Of a stretch of DNA of 51,501 nucleotides, positions 33,912 to 41,114 are shown in pieces. The notes under the pieces were generated by a model, which was not told the origin of the DNA, did not search any database, and saw nothing but the letters and a program-made list of their open reading frames with translations. The position numbers and the translations under genes were made by a program. The stretch spans positions 1 through 51,501 of the forward strand of contig JASJCA010000028.1 in NCBI GenBank assembly GCA_030066215.1. Direction: 5' to 3'. This DNA comes from Rhodobacter sp. (lineage in GTDB: Bacteria > Pseudomonadota > Alphaproteobacteria > Rhodobacterales > Rhodobacteraceae). Numbering within the stretch: the stretch's first letter is position 1; each line of letters opens with the position of its first letter.

Positions 33912-34787
33912 TCAGCCGGGATAGACCGCGCCGATCGCCCGGTCGAGCGCGAAGCCGAGGCCAAGCCCTTCGTTGCCCTGCATCATCGCCGCGCGCAAAT
34001 CGTCGGCCGTGGAGGTTTCGGCCAGCGCGGCCTCCCACTGGTCGAGATAGGCACGGGTCGCGGCAAAGGCGCTGGCGTCGTTCATTGCGTCTGCGCTGCG
34101 GTGGCCTGGCACGATGGTGCCCGCGCCAATGGCTTCCAGCTTGGATAGGCTCGCCCGCCACATGTCGATCTTGTCCGGCGTGGTGTTCTCGGCGACCCAG
34201 GCATGGGTGCCGGTGTAGGCGAAATCGCTGGCCACCAACGTATCGAGTGCGGGAATGTGCACCGCGCTGATCAGGTCGGTGTCGCCATGCATCGGCTCGA
34301 GCACCTCGATACGCTCGCCCTCGAGCAGGATCGCGTCGCTGCTGAGCGCCTCAGGGATCACCACGCGGGTCGCGAAATTGTCCGGTTGCCCGGCGCGCAT
34401 GTTGTCCAGCATCGCCTGCGCGCCCCCGGCGATCTTCGGCTGGATCGCGGGATGCGCCACGGGTTGGGCATCGGGGAACCGGTCCATGATCGCGGCCAGC
34501 CCGAGATGGTGATCGGGGTGGTAGTGGGTGATGAAGATCGTCTCGAGCCGCTTGCCGGTGGCAGCGATGACGTCGGCGAGGCGGGTGGCGTTCGGCAAGG
34601 TGAACTGGGCGTCGATCAACACGGCGGCGTCGTCGCCTAGGATGACGGTTGAGTCGACGACCCCGCCGAAGGGATCAGCGGTGAAGACCTGGGCTTCGGC
34701 GAGACCCGCCTGGGCCGGTCGGGCAAGCGCCGCGGCGGCAGAGCCGGCGGTGAGGGCGAGGAAGGTTCGACGGTCGAGAAGTTGCAT
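33912..34787 (-). CDS. Tat-exported metallo-beta-lactamase-fold hydrolase
   Basis: This 291-residue protein begins MQLLDRRTFLALTAGSAAAA, a twin-arginine-type signal ending near PAQAG (about 27). The MBL-fold metal motif is THYHPDHHLG (His 88, His 90, Asp 92, His 93), with later ligands in MHGDTD and PGHRSADA. It is a periplasmic hydrolase or dioxygenase of unknown substrate; the sequence does not look like a drug lactamase. AGGAG lies just upstream of the start. It is divergent from the HxlR gene, a common arrangement for a regulator and its target. Confidence 0.86.
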   Translation of the reverse strand: MQLLDRRTFLALTAGSAAAALARPAQAGLAEAQVFTADPFGGVVDSTVILGDDAAVLIDAQFTLPNATRLADVIAATGKRLETIFITHYHPDHHLGLAAIMDRFPDAQPVAHPAIQPKIAGGAQAMLDNMRAGQPDNFATRVVIPEALSSDAILLEGERIEVLEPMHGDTDLISAVHIPALDTLVASDFAYTGTHAWVAENTTPDKIDMWRASLSKLEAIGAGTIVPGHRSADAMNDASAFAATRAYLDQWEAALAETSTADDLRAAMMQGNEGLGLGFALDRAIGAVYPG

Positions 34788-34805
34788 TTGCTCTCTCCTG
34801 AGAAG

Positions 34806-34890
34806 TCGGTTACGAATCAATACCGAAAGCCTGCCGAAGATCGCGGCCCCGCGGAAGACGGCAGGTTTTCGATACTCGGTTACCGAAAGG
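34806..34890. promoter_or_regulatory. Divergent promoter region with HxlR operator candidates
   Basis: An 18-base inverted repeat, arms at 34819-34836 and 34859-34876, matches at 15 of 18 positions and spans the centre of the gap. TCGGTTACGA (34806-34815) and CGGTTACCGA (34878-34887) are two near-repeats on the flanks. Such paired, spaced sites are typical of HxlR-family regulators that repress a divergent gene and themselves. Confidence 0.5.
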
Positions 34891-34898
34891 GTACCGGC

Positions 34899-35267
34899 AT
34901 GCCGGAAGGAACCATCGCCTACGACCCCAATATCTGTCCGGTGCGGCACGTGCTGGACGGGGTCGGCGACAAGTGGACGATCCTGGTGATCACCGGGCTG
35001 AAGCCGGGGTCGCTGCGGTTTTCCGAGCTCAAACGCGCGATCCCGGACATCTCGCAGCGGATGCTGACCCAGACGCTGAGAAAGCTCGAACGCGACGGCT
35101 ACGTCACCCGTACCGTGACGCCCTCGATCCCGCCGCGGGTCGATTACGAGTTGACCGATCTCGGCCGCTCGCTGCTGTCGGCGCTGGAGCCGCTGGCGGC
35201 CTGGGCGCTGGAGGCCCGCGACGCCGTGGCCCGCGCGCGGGCGATCTACGACACGCGCGACGAGTAG
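34899..35267 (+). CDS. HxlR-family transcriptional regulator
   Basis: This 122-residue winged-helix regulator shows the family layout: CPVRHVLDGVGDKWTILVI, then ELKRAIPDISQRMLTQTLRK and the wing DGYVTRTVTPSIPPRVDYEL, with LTDLGRSLL following. The family cysteine is at about residue 13 (NICPVRHVL), so thiol or electrophile sensing is possible. It is divergent from the MBL-fold gene and probably controls it. Start ATG at 34899 was chosen since the family begins near there; the upstream extension is not conserved-looking. Confidence 0.92.
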   Translation: MPEGTIAYDPNICPVRHVLDGVGDKWTILVITGLKPGSLRFSELKRAIPDISQRMLTQTLRKLERDGYVTRTVTPSIPPRVDYELTDLGRSLLSALEPLAAWALEARDAVARARAIYDTRDE

Positions 35268-35326
35268 ACGCGGCCGGCCGGAACCCGTTCAAGCCGGAGT
35301 TGGCCCGGATCGGCCGTCAGGCGCGG

Positions 35327-35420
35327 CAAGCCGCTTCGAAGCGGCTTGGGCCAAGCGGCTTCGAAGCCGCTTGAAACCGCGTTTCGAAACGCGGTGCCGA
35401 AGGCCCTTCGAAGGGCCTTC
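35327..35420. repeat. Four consecutive TTCGAA-centred palindromes
   Basis: Four perfect palindromes follow each other: half-sites CAAGCCGCTTC (35327-35348), CAAGCGGCTTC (35352-35373), ACCGCGTTTC (35376-35395) and GAAGGCCCTTC (35399-35420), separated by three, two and three bases. All are centred on TTCGAA, but their arms differ, so the array has kept the symmetry and not the sequence. It lies between convergent genes. The arms could form a series of hairpins in RNA or a cruciform in DNA. Confidence 0.85.
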
Positions 35421-35460
35421 CGCGCTCTGCGTCAAGCCTGGACGCGCGCCCGGACACCGC

Positions 35461-36837
35461 TTAGTTCGCCAGCACCGCCTGCATCGCCAGATGCGCCGTG
35501 CGGGTGTGCCAGATCGCAGCGCTGATCTGGTCTTCAAGCGGGTACATCGGATCGACGATCGGGCTGTGGAACGGCGACGGGAAGAGCGCGATGATCTCCA
35601 GGATATCGCGCTCGTGCCGCGGCATGTATTGCGACACCTGCTCGAGCAACTCGTAGCCCTGGCGGAACTGTTGGAAATGCGCGCCGACGATCTGGTAGTA
35701 TTGCTCCACCACGGTGTCGTCGTCCATCGACGGGGCCGCCGCCGCCAACGCCTCCATCGCCGCCGCACCGTCATTGAAGAGAGTGCGGAAGGCGGCGACG
35801 TCTGGGGCGATCGCGGCGAAGGCGTCAAAGGCCTCGGGCAGGATGCTGGCGTCGTAAGAGGCCTGCCCGACCTCGGTGCCCGGCACGCCTTCGACATGGG
35901 CCAGCGACGCCTCTAGCCCGACCCGGATCAGCGGCACCAGCCGGACCGTCTCGGCGCCGGCGTCATAGGTGTCGGCGATGTCGCGCAGCAAGGGCGCCTG
36001 GGTCGCAGGGTTCGGCACGATCAGGATGAAGTTCAGGACCTGCGACACCGGCCCCAGATCGGTGATCGCGATGTGAAAGTTCCAGAACGCCTGGGCCCGG
36101 GTCAGCCCGGCGCCCGACAGAACGTCGTAGACCAGCATCGCTTGCTGGCTGAGATAGGACAGGCATTCGTAGGTCGGCAGAAGCTCGTAGATCTGGGTCT
36201 GTGCCGCCTCTGCGATCTGGTGCAGCGCCTGCAGATAGGCGGCCCGCGCCAGAAGCGTGGCGATGTCGAGCGGCACGCCCGGCGTGTGCGGCCCGCGCAT
36301 CCAAGGGTCTTCGGCGGTGTCCTCGATCAGACCCAGCGGATTGGCGGTCAGCGCCGATGCCGAGGGCAGGAACGAGTTCATGATCCGCGCGGCGTTGGCG
36401 ATCGCCGAGTCGACGTCCATGACGCGCGGCTTCGGCAACGTGATCAGCTTCTTGCCCTCGAGCGCCTGGAACAGCGGCCGCAGCCGGTCGGATTTGTCGA
36501 GTGTGTCGTTGCGCAGATCCCAGACCGTCGGCGCCCGGCCGCCGCCCTGCCGGCGGTAGTCGATCAACTCCTTGGTTTGGCCCTGGCTCGCCCGCCAATA
36601 GGCGATGACCGCCGCTTGATAGGTGGCCCAGCCGGCCTCGGCCTCGGTGCGGGCCGCGGCGGCGGCGGCCTGCATCTCGGCGGTCCAGGTGTCGTGCAGG
36701 GCAAGATCGCTGGTGAACTGCTCCAGCCGCATCGCACCGCAATAGCCGGTGCCCTCGTAGTATTCGTGGTAAGCGGCGTGGGCGGTCTGGCCGGCGAACA
36801 GGCAGACGGCCGCGGCCATCAGGTATCTGGCAAACAT
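35461..36837 (-). CDS. Secreted 458-residue protein of unknown function
   Basis: The N-terminus (MFARYLMAAAVCLFAGQTAH) is a signal peptide cleaved near AHA (about 21). The mature part is mostly helical with a tight pattern: EMQAAAAAARTEAEAGWATY, then LPKPRVMDVDSAIANAARIM, and a C-terminal YYQIVGAHFQQFRQGYELLE. A few cysteines (YCGAMR, ECLSYL) may pair. I recognise no domain. A strong ribosome site (GGAGGGGGAG) lies before the ATG. It is followed by the palindrome array, and nothing obvious is co-transcribed with it. Confidence 0.8.
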   Translation of the reverse strand: MFARYLMAAAVCLFAGQTAHAAYHEYYEGTGYCGAMRLEQFTSDLALHDTWTAEMQAAAAAARTEAEAGWATYQAAVIAYWRASQGQTKELIDYRRQGGGRAPTVWDLRNDTLDKSDRLRPLFQALEGKKLITLPKPRVMDVDSAIANAARIMNSFLPSASALTANPLGLIEDTAEDPWMRGPHTPGVPLDIATLLARAAYLQALHQIAEAAQTQIYELLPTYECLSYLSQQAMLVYDVLSGAGLTRAQAFWNFHIAITDLGPVSQVLNFILIVPNPATQAPLLRDIADTYDAGAETVRLVPLIRVGLEASLAHVEGVPGTEVGQASYDASILPEAFDAFAAIAPDVAAFRTLFNDGAAAMEALAAAAPSMDDDTVVEQYYQIVGAHFQQFRQGYELLEQVSQYMPRHERDILEIIALFPSPFHSPIVDPMYPLEDQISAAIWHTRTAHLAMQAVLAN

Positions 36838-37338
36838 CACTCCCCCTCCCCTGAAGTGTCGTTCGTTGCAGAATAGCCAGCACGGGGAGGGCCGTCCTTG
36901 ACACGGATCATGCCCGCCAGGGGCACAGGAAAAGCGCGGGGGACGGCCCACGTGCACGCATTCAGTCTCGACAGACTGGCGGCAATACACTGCGCCGCAG
37001 TCCTCGGCCTTCAGATTGCGGGTACGACTTTGACGCGGGTGTTGGGTCGTCCATCCACTAGGGCTGCACCGGCATCCAGGGCAAATCGGCGCGTGTGTTG
37101 AACGGCATGTATTCCGGTTCCGGGTCGGTCAAGGCGCCGTCGGCTGGGCCGGCCAGATCGACGTAATTCTGCGACGCGCGGTCGGGGGAGCCTCCTAGAC
37201 ACTGCGGAATAACACAGAGGTGCCCCCCTGAGGTCTTGGTTGCTCCCCTGTGTTTGGCGCGGTGTGGAAATGGCGCTGTTGCGGATTTGTGACGGCCCGA
37301 TGACGTTACGGCCCCGACACCCGCCGCCAGCGAGATCA
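36838..37338. other. Mostly non-coding stretch of about 500 bases
   Basis: The first 220 bases hold a hairpin, CAGTCT/AGACTG with loop CGAC (36963-36978), and no supportable gene. The rest is covered by a doubtful small frame listed separately. The promoter of the secreted-protein gene should lie near 36840-36900. Confidence 0.5.
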
Positions 37339-37339
37339 C
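37058..37339 (-). CDS. Possible small protein, doubtful
   Basis: A 93-residue frame starting at GTG about six bases after GGGATGG. The second half (DLAGPADGALTDPEPEYMPF ending NTRADLPWMPVQP) has protein-like composition and GC-ending codons, while the first half (RHKSATAPFPHRAKHRG) looks non-coding or degraded. It could be a small secreted protein, a gene remnant or chance. It runs divergently from the membrane-protein gene. Confidence 0.3.
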   Translation of the reverse strand: MISLAAGVGAVTSSGRHKSATAPFPHRAKHRGATKTSGGHLCVIPQCLGGSPDRASQNYVDLAGPADGALTDPEPEYMPFNTRADLPWMPVQP

Positions 37340-37388
37340 GGAATTCCATCCCTTGCCGCGGGCCATATCGCTGCTCAAACTGCATTCG

Positions 37389-37985
37389 ATGCCAGAGGAG
37401 CACCATTTCCCGCCGTTCCCGCGTGCCGCGCTCCGCGGGCGTTGGTTGAGAGTGTCGCTGCTGATTTGGGTCGGTTCCTCGGTCGCCTACTGGCTCTGGC
37501 TCGGTCCGTTTTTGATCGAGCACCGGGTCGAGGCGTTCCGGTATTTCTACCCGAAGGGCACGCTGATCCCAGCTGTGATGGTGCTACCCAGCCTCGCATT
37601 CGGCCTAATGATCGCGATCTACACGCTCAGCCCGTTGCCCAATCGCGTCCTCTTCCGACCCACCCGCGCGCGGCTGATCACGACCCTGGTTCTTTGGCTG
37701 ATCTACCCGGTAGGTAGCGTCGGCTTGTGGCCTTTCAGCGCGGGATTCGTGGTCTCTAACGGTCTTGCGAATGCTCTGAATGGGATGGACTTCAGCCGCG
37801 ACTGGCAACTGCGCTTTGCCCTACTGCTTTTGCCGATGGCGGTGACATACGCCGCAACGTGTCTTTTCGGGTCCGCATTGCCGAACTGGAAACTCCGGTT
37901 CTTCGCCGTGAACCTGTACTGGTGGGCCGCGTTTTCGGTGATGATTGCCCATGGCGGGATTCTTCTGGACTTCGGACCGGTCTGA
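37389..37985 (+). CDS. Polytopic membrane protein of unknown function
   Basis: A protein of about 198 residues with five likely membrane segments (about 22-40, 59-80, 94-115, 145-166 and 174-195). The polar N-terminus MPEEHHFPPFPRAALRGRWL is cytosolic by the positive-inside rule. I recognise no family. No good ribosome site precedes 37389, so a TTG at 37353 or a later TTG or GTG remains possible. It ends 98 bases before the amidinotransferase gene. Confidence 0.65.
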   Translation: MPEEHHFPPFPRAALRGRWLRVSLLIWVGSSVAYWLWLGPFLIEHRVEAFRYFYPKGTLIPAVMVLPSLAFGLMIAIYTLSPLPNRVLFRPTRARLITTLVLWLIYPVGSVGLWPFSAGFVVSNGLANALNGMDFSRDWQLRFALLLLPMAVTYAATCLFGSALPNWKLRFFAVNLYWWAAFSVMIAHGGILLDFGPV

Positions 37986-38083
37986 TCGCCGCCTCTGAAC
38001 GTCCAGCCGCTGTGCAAAGGCTTGCAATCGGGCCGGCAATCCCCTTAAGCGCGTCGCGGTCAGCGAGCGGCGGAGGAGAGGCC

Positions 38084-39205
38084 ATGGCGTGGTCACCCGA
38101 CAGAACCCAGGTCAACAGTTGGACCGAGTGGGACCCGCTGCGCCATGTCATCGTCGGCCGCGCCGACGATTGCCACATCCCGCCGGCCGAGCCCGCGCTC
38201 GACGCAAAGGTGCCGGAAGACAGCGACATGCGCGGCCAATGGGGCCGGCGCCCGCAAGAGACCATCGACCGCGCCAACGAGCTGCTGGACGCTTTCGCCG
38301 ACCAACTGCGCAAGCGCGGCATCCGCGTCGACCGCCCCACCCCGATCGACTTTTCTCAGCCCGCCACCACGCCCGATTTCCACGCCGACAGCCAGTTCGG
38401 CTGCATGCCGCCCCGCGACGTGCTTCTGACCGTCGGCCCCGAGATCCTCGAGGCCACCATGTCCTATCGCTGCCGCTGGTTTGAATACCTCTGCTACCGT
38501 CCGCTGATGCAGCGCTACTGGGAGGAAGACCCGAACTTCCGCCACGAGGCCGCGCCGAAGCCCCGCCTCACCGACGCCGACTATCGCCCGGATTACCTGA
38601 GCGAGCGGATTGGGGTCGAGCAGCGGCTGAAATGGGCCGCCGAGAAGCACTTCGTGACGACCGAGGAGGAACCTCTATTCGACGCTGCGGACGTGCTGCG
38701 GTTCGGCAAGGACCTCGTCGTCCAGCACGGGTTCACGACGAACCTCAAGGGCATCGAATGGCTGCGCCGCCACTTCCCCGACCACCGGGTGCATACCGTC
38801 AACTTCCCCGGCGACCCATACCCGATCCACATCGACGCCACCTTCACGCCGCTCAAACCCGGCCTCATTCTCAACAACCCGCAGCGCCGCCTGCCGGAGG
38901 ACCAGCGCGCACTGTTCGAACGCAATGGCTGGCAGATCGTCGATGCCGCGCAGCCCGCGCACAACCAGCCGCCGCCGCTCTGCTATTCCTCGGTCTGGCT
39001 GTCGATGAACGTGCTTGTCCTCGACCCCAAAACTGTCTGCGTCGAGAAATCCGAGGTCTACCAGGCCGACCAGATGGACAAGCTTGGGATGGAGGTCGTC
39101 GAAGTCGAGCTGCGTGACGCTTACGCGTTCGGCGGCGGCTTGCACTGCAGCACTGCCGACGTCTACCGCGACGGCACCTGCGAGAACTACTTCCCGAACC
39201 AATAG
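38084..39205 (+). CDS. Glycine amidinotransferase-like enzyme
   Basis: This 373-residue protein is of the arginine:glycine amidinotransferase type, moving the amidino group from arginine to an amine. The three catalytic residues of the family are in place: Asp 200 in LFDAADVLRFG, His 249 in PYPIHIDATFTPLKPG and Cys 355 in FGGGLHCSTADVYRDG. The N-terminal NSWTEWDPLRHVIVGRAD is also typical. In other organisms relatives make guanidinoacetate for creatine, or start the synthesis of guanidino toxins and siderophores. The acceptor amine here is not known. GGAGGAGAGGCC precedes the ATG, an excellent ribosome site. No co-operon gene is evident. Confidence 0.9.
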   Translation: MAWSPDRTQVNSWTEWDPLRHVIVGRADDCHIPPAEPALDAKVPEDSDMRGQWGRRPQETIDRANELLDAFADQLRKRGIRVDRPTPIDFSQPATTPDFHADSQFGCMPPRDVLLTVGPEILEATMSYRCRWFEYLCYRPLMQRYWEEDPNFRHEAAPKPRLTDADYRPDYLSERIGVEQRLKWAAEKHFVTTEEEPLFDAADVLRFGKDLVVQHGFTTNLKGIEWLRRHFPDHRVHTVNFPGDPYPIHIDATFTPLKPGLILNNPQRRLPEDQRALFERNGWQIVDAAQPAHNQPPPLCYSSVWLSMNVLVLDPKTVCVEKSEVYQADQMDKLGMEVVEVELRDAYAFGGGLHCSTADVYRDGTCENYFPNQ

Positions 39206-39218
39206 CCCCGAACCGGCT

Positions 39219-39300
39219 CCTTCATCTGGCCAAAAATATCTCGGGGGGTCTGGGGGGCAGAGCCCCCACGTCGGGCGACGCCGAAGGCGGCGCAATCCCT
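39219..39300 (+). repeat. GGGGCAGAGCCCC-type intergenic repeat, copy C
   Basis: Plus strand: CCTTCATCTGGCCAAAAATA, TCTCGGGGGG, then GGGGGGCAGAGCCCCC and the 3' block GGCGACGCCGAAGGCGGCG. It fills the short gap between the convergent amidinotransferase and VOC genes. The stem GGGGGC/GCCCCC around AGA may end transcription for both genes. Confidence 0.8.
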
Positions 39301-39643
39301 ACCCCTGCGGTACCGGATGCCGCGGCTGGTACACCCCCAGCCCGGCCCCGCTGGGCAGCGTAAGCGTCATCAGTACGCCCCAGCCCTCGTCGACAGGCTC
39401 CGTGCAGGCGATCCCGTGTCCCGCCATCTCGGCCCTCAGCCCGGCCACGTCGTCGGTCATCAGATAGACCTGCTGCGCCCCGCCCGTCGCGTCGGGATGC
39501 ACCGCCATCTCCGACGGCGGCAGCGCGAAGATCAGCCAGCCGCCGCCCGCGTCCACATGGGCAAAGCCCAGCACGTCGCGCAGAAACGCCCGGTCAGCCT
39601 CGGCATCCGTCGAATACACCACCACATGTGCGCCGGTGATCAT
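39299..39643 (-). CDS. VOC-family (glyoxalase-like) protein
   Basis: This 114-residue protein fits a single VOC module: MITGAHVVVYSTDAEADRAF, LRDVLGFAHVDAGGGWLIFA, and DVAGLRAEMAGHGIACTEPV then GLGVYQPRHP. Metal residues cannot be assigned safely (the first metal position in the family is often His; here GAHVVVY carries His). It may be a small dioxygenase, isomerase or binding protein. AAGGAGGGG precedes the ATG. It is divergent from the SDR operon, 66 bases apart. Confidence 0.85.
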   Translation of the reverse strand: MITGAHVVVYSTDAEADRAFLRDVLGFAHVDAGGGWLIFALPPSEMAVHPDATGGAQQVYLMTDDVAGLRAEMAGHGIACTEPVDEGWGVLMTLTLPSGAGLGVYQPRHPVPQG

Positions 39644-39709
39644 CGGCCCCTCCTTGTCCCGTGCCGCATCGCCGGTAAGATACCACGAAACGAAAGCGGG
39701 AGGCAGGCG

Positions 39710-40450
39710 ATGCGGCTCAAGGACAAGACGGCGATCGTTACCGGCGGTGGCTCGGGCTTCGGCGCCGGGATCGCCCGCACCTTCGCCGCCGAGGGCGCAC
39801 GGGTGATGGTCGCCGATATCGACGAGGACGCCGCGCGCCACGTCGCCGCCGAAACCAACGGGTTTCACCTGCACACCGACGTCTCTGACAACGCCAGCGT
39901 CCACGCCCTGGCAGAGGCCGCGATCACCGCGCTCGACCATGTCGACATCCTGGTCAACAACGCCGGCATCACCCACCCGCCGATGCCGATGGAGGAGGTG
40001 CCCGAGGATGCCTTCGACCGGGTCCTCGCCGTCAATGCCAAGTCGGTCTACCTAACCGCCAAGCACCTGGTCCCACACCTGAAATCCCGGCAGGCCGGCG
40101 CGATCCTCAACATCGCCTCGACCGCCGGGATCTCGCCGCGGCCGAACCTCAACTGGTACAACGCGTCGAAGGGCTGGATGGTGACGGCGACGAAGACCAT
40201 GGCCGTCGAGCTTGCCCCCCACGGCATCCGCGTCAACGCGCTTTGCCCCGTCGCCGGCGAAACGCCGCTGCTGAAAAGCTTCCTCGGCGAGGATACGCCC
40301 GAACGCCGCGCCCAGTTCCTCGCCACGATCCCGCTCGGCCGGTTTTCCACGCCCGACGACATCGCCAACGCCGCCTGCTACCTGTGCTCGGACGAGGCCG
40401 CGATGGTCACTGGCGTGGCGATGGAAGTCGACGGAGGGCGCTGCATATGA
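39710..40450 (+). CDS. SDR-family oxidoreductase
   Basis: This 246-residue short-chain dehydrogenase/reductase has the cofactor motif TGGGSGFGAG (about 11-20), the Asp in VADIDE for NAD preference, the NNAG motif (about 86-89) and the catalytic tyrosine and lysine in YNASK. Ser is in NIASTAG. Its ending, GVAMEVDGGRCI, is usual. It is the first gene of a run of four overlapping genes. The substrate is unknown; a hydroxyacid or sugar-like alcohol is plausible. Confidence 0.92.
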   Translation: MRLKDKTAIVTGGGSGFGAGIARTFAAEGARVMVADIDEDAARHVAAETNGFHLHTDVSDNASVHALAEAAITALDHVDILVNNAGITHPPMPMEEVPEDAFDRVLAVNAKSVYLTAKHLVPHLKSRQAGAILNIASTAGISPRPNLNWYNASKGWMVTATKTMAVELAPHGIRVNALCPVAGETPLLKSFLGEDTPERRAQFLATIPLGRFSTPDDIANAACYLCSDEAAMVTGVAMEVDGGRCI

Positions 40451-40797
40451 AGGCCGTCAACCTCGCCGAGAAGCTGGTCCAGGTCGACGCCCATTGGCAC
40501 CCGCATATCGTCGCCGGCTACAACGGCAACGACGTGATGGTGGTTAGGGTCGAGGGCGCCTTCACCTGGCACAGTCACCCCGAGACCGACGATTTCTTCC
40601 TGGTGCTGAAGGGCGAGATCGACATCGAGCTGCGCGACCGCTCCGTCACGGTCCGCGAAGGCGAGCTCTACGTCGTGCCTGCCGGGGTCGAGCACCGGCC
40701 CGTCGCCCGCTCGGAGGCGCATCTGCTGCTGATCGAGCCTGCCGGCACGCCCAATACTGGCGACCCGGCGACCGCGGTCCGCAAGGTGGTGATATGA
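40447..40797 (+). CDS. Cupin-domain protein
   Basis: This 116-residue single-cupin protein has the metal motif HSHPETDDFFLVLKGE (two His, one Glu) and the second motif VPAGVEHRPVA with the fourth ligand His. It therefore should bind a divalent metal and might be an isomerase, dioxygenase or sensor. ATGA overlap with the SDR stop (40447-40450) couples the two. Confidence 0.9.
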   Translation: MKAVNLAEKLVQVDAHWHPHIVAGYNGNDVMVVRVEGAFTWHSHPETDDFFLVLKGEIDIELRDRSVTVREGELYVVPAGVEHRPVARSEAHLLLIEPAGTPNTGDPATAVRKVVI

Positions 40798-41114
40798 CCG
40801 GGGCCGCGGTCTTCGCCGGGCGCTTCGCCAGCCAGCCGCTGGTCTTTGCCCATCTGCTCGACGCCGCCGACCGGCGCGGGCTGGCGCTCGATCTCGACCA
40901 TGTCGAGGTGATCCAGGGCGATCCGACAAAGCGCCTCGGCCACGCCTTCGCACCCGGCGATGTGGCCGCTCTCGCCGCGGCGCGTGGTCCCGACGACACC
41001 CTGGTCGTGGTCTTCCCCGAGGCGCTGATCCCCGGCGCGCGGCTCTTTGCTGACACGGCCCTCCTGCGACCCCTTGGCACGTTCCGACAGATCCGCAAAC
41101 GGAGCGTGGCGTGA
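40794..41114 (+). CDS. Small protein of unknown function in the SDR operon
   Basis: A 106-residue protein of alternating strands and helices (MTGAAVFAGRFASQPLVFAH, then DTLVVVFPEALIPGARLFAD). I recognise no family. ATGA overlap with the cupin gene and GTGA overlap with the peptidase gene put it firmly in the operon. No signal or membrane segment. Confidence 0.72.
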   Translation: MTGAAVFAGRFASQPLVFAHLLDAADRRGLALDLDHVEVIQGDPTKRLGHAFAPGDVAALAAARGPDDTLVVVFPEALIPGARLFADTALLRPLGTFRQIRKRSVA

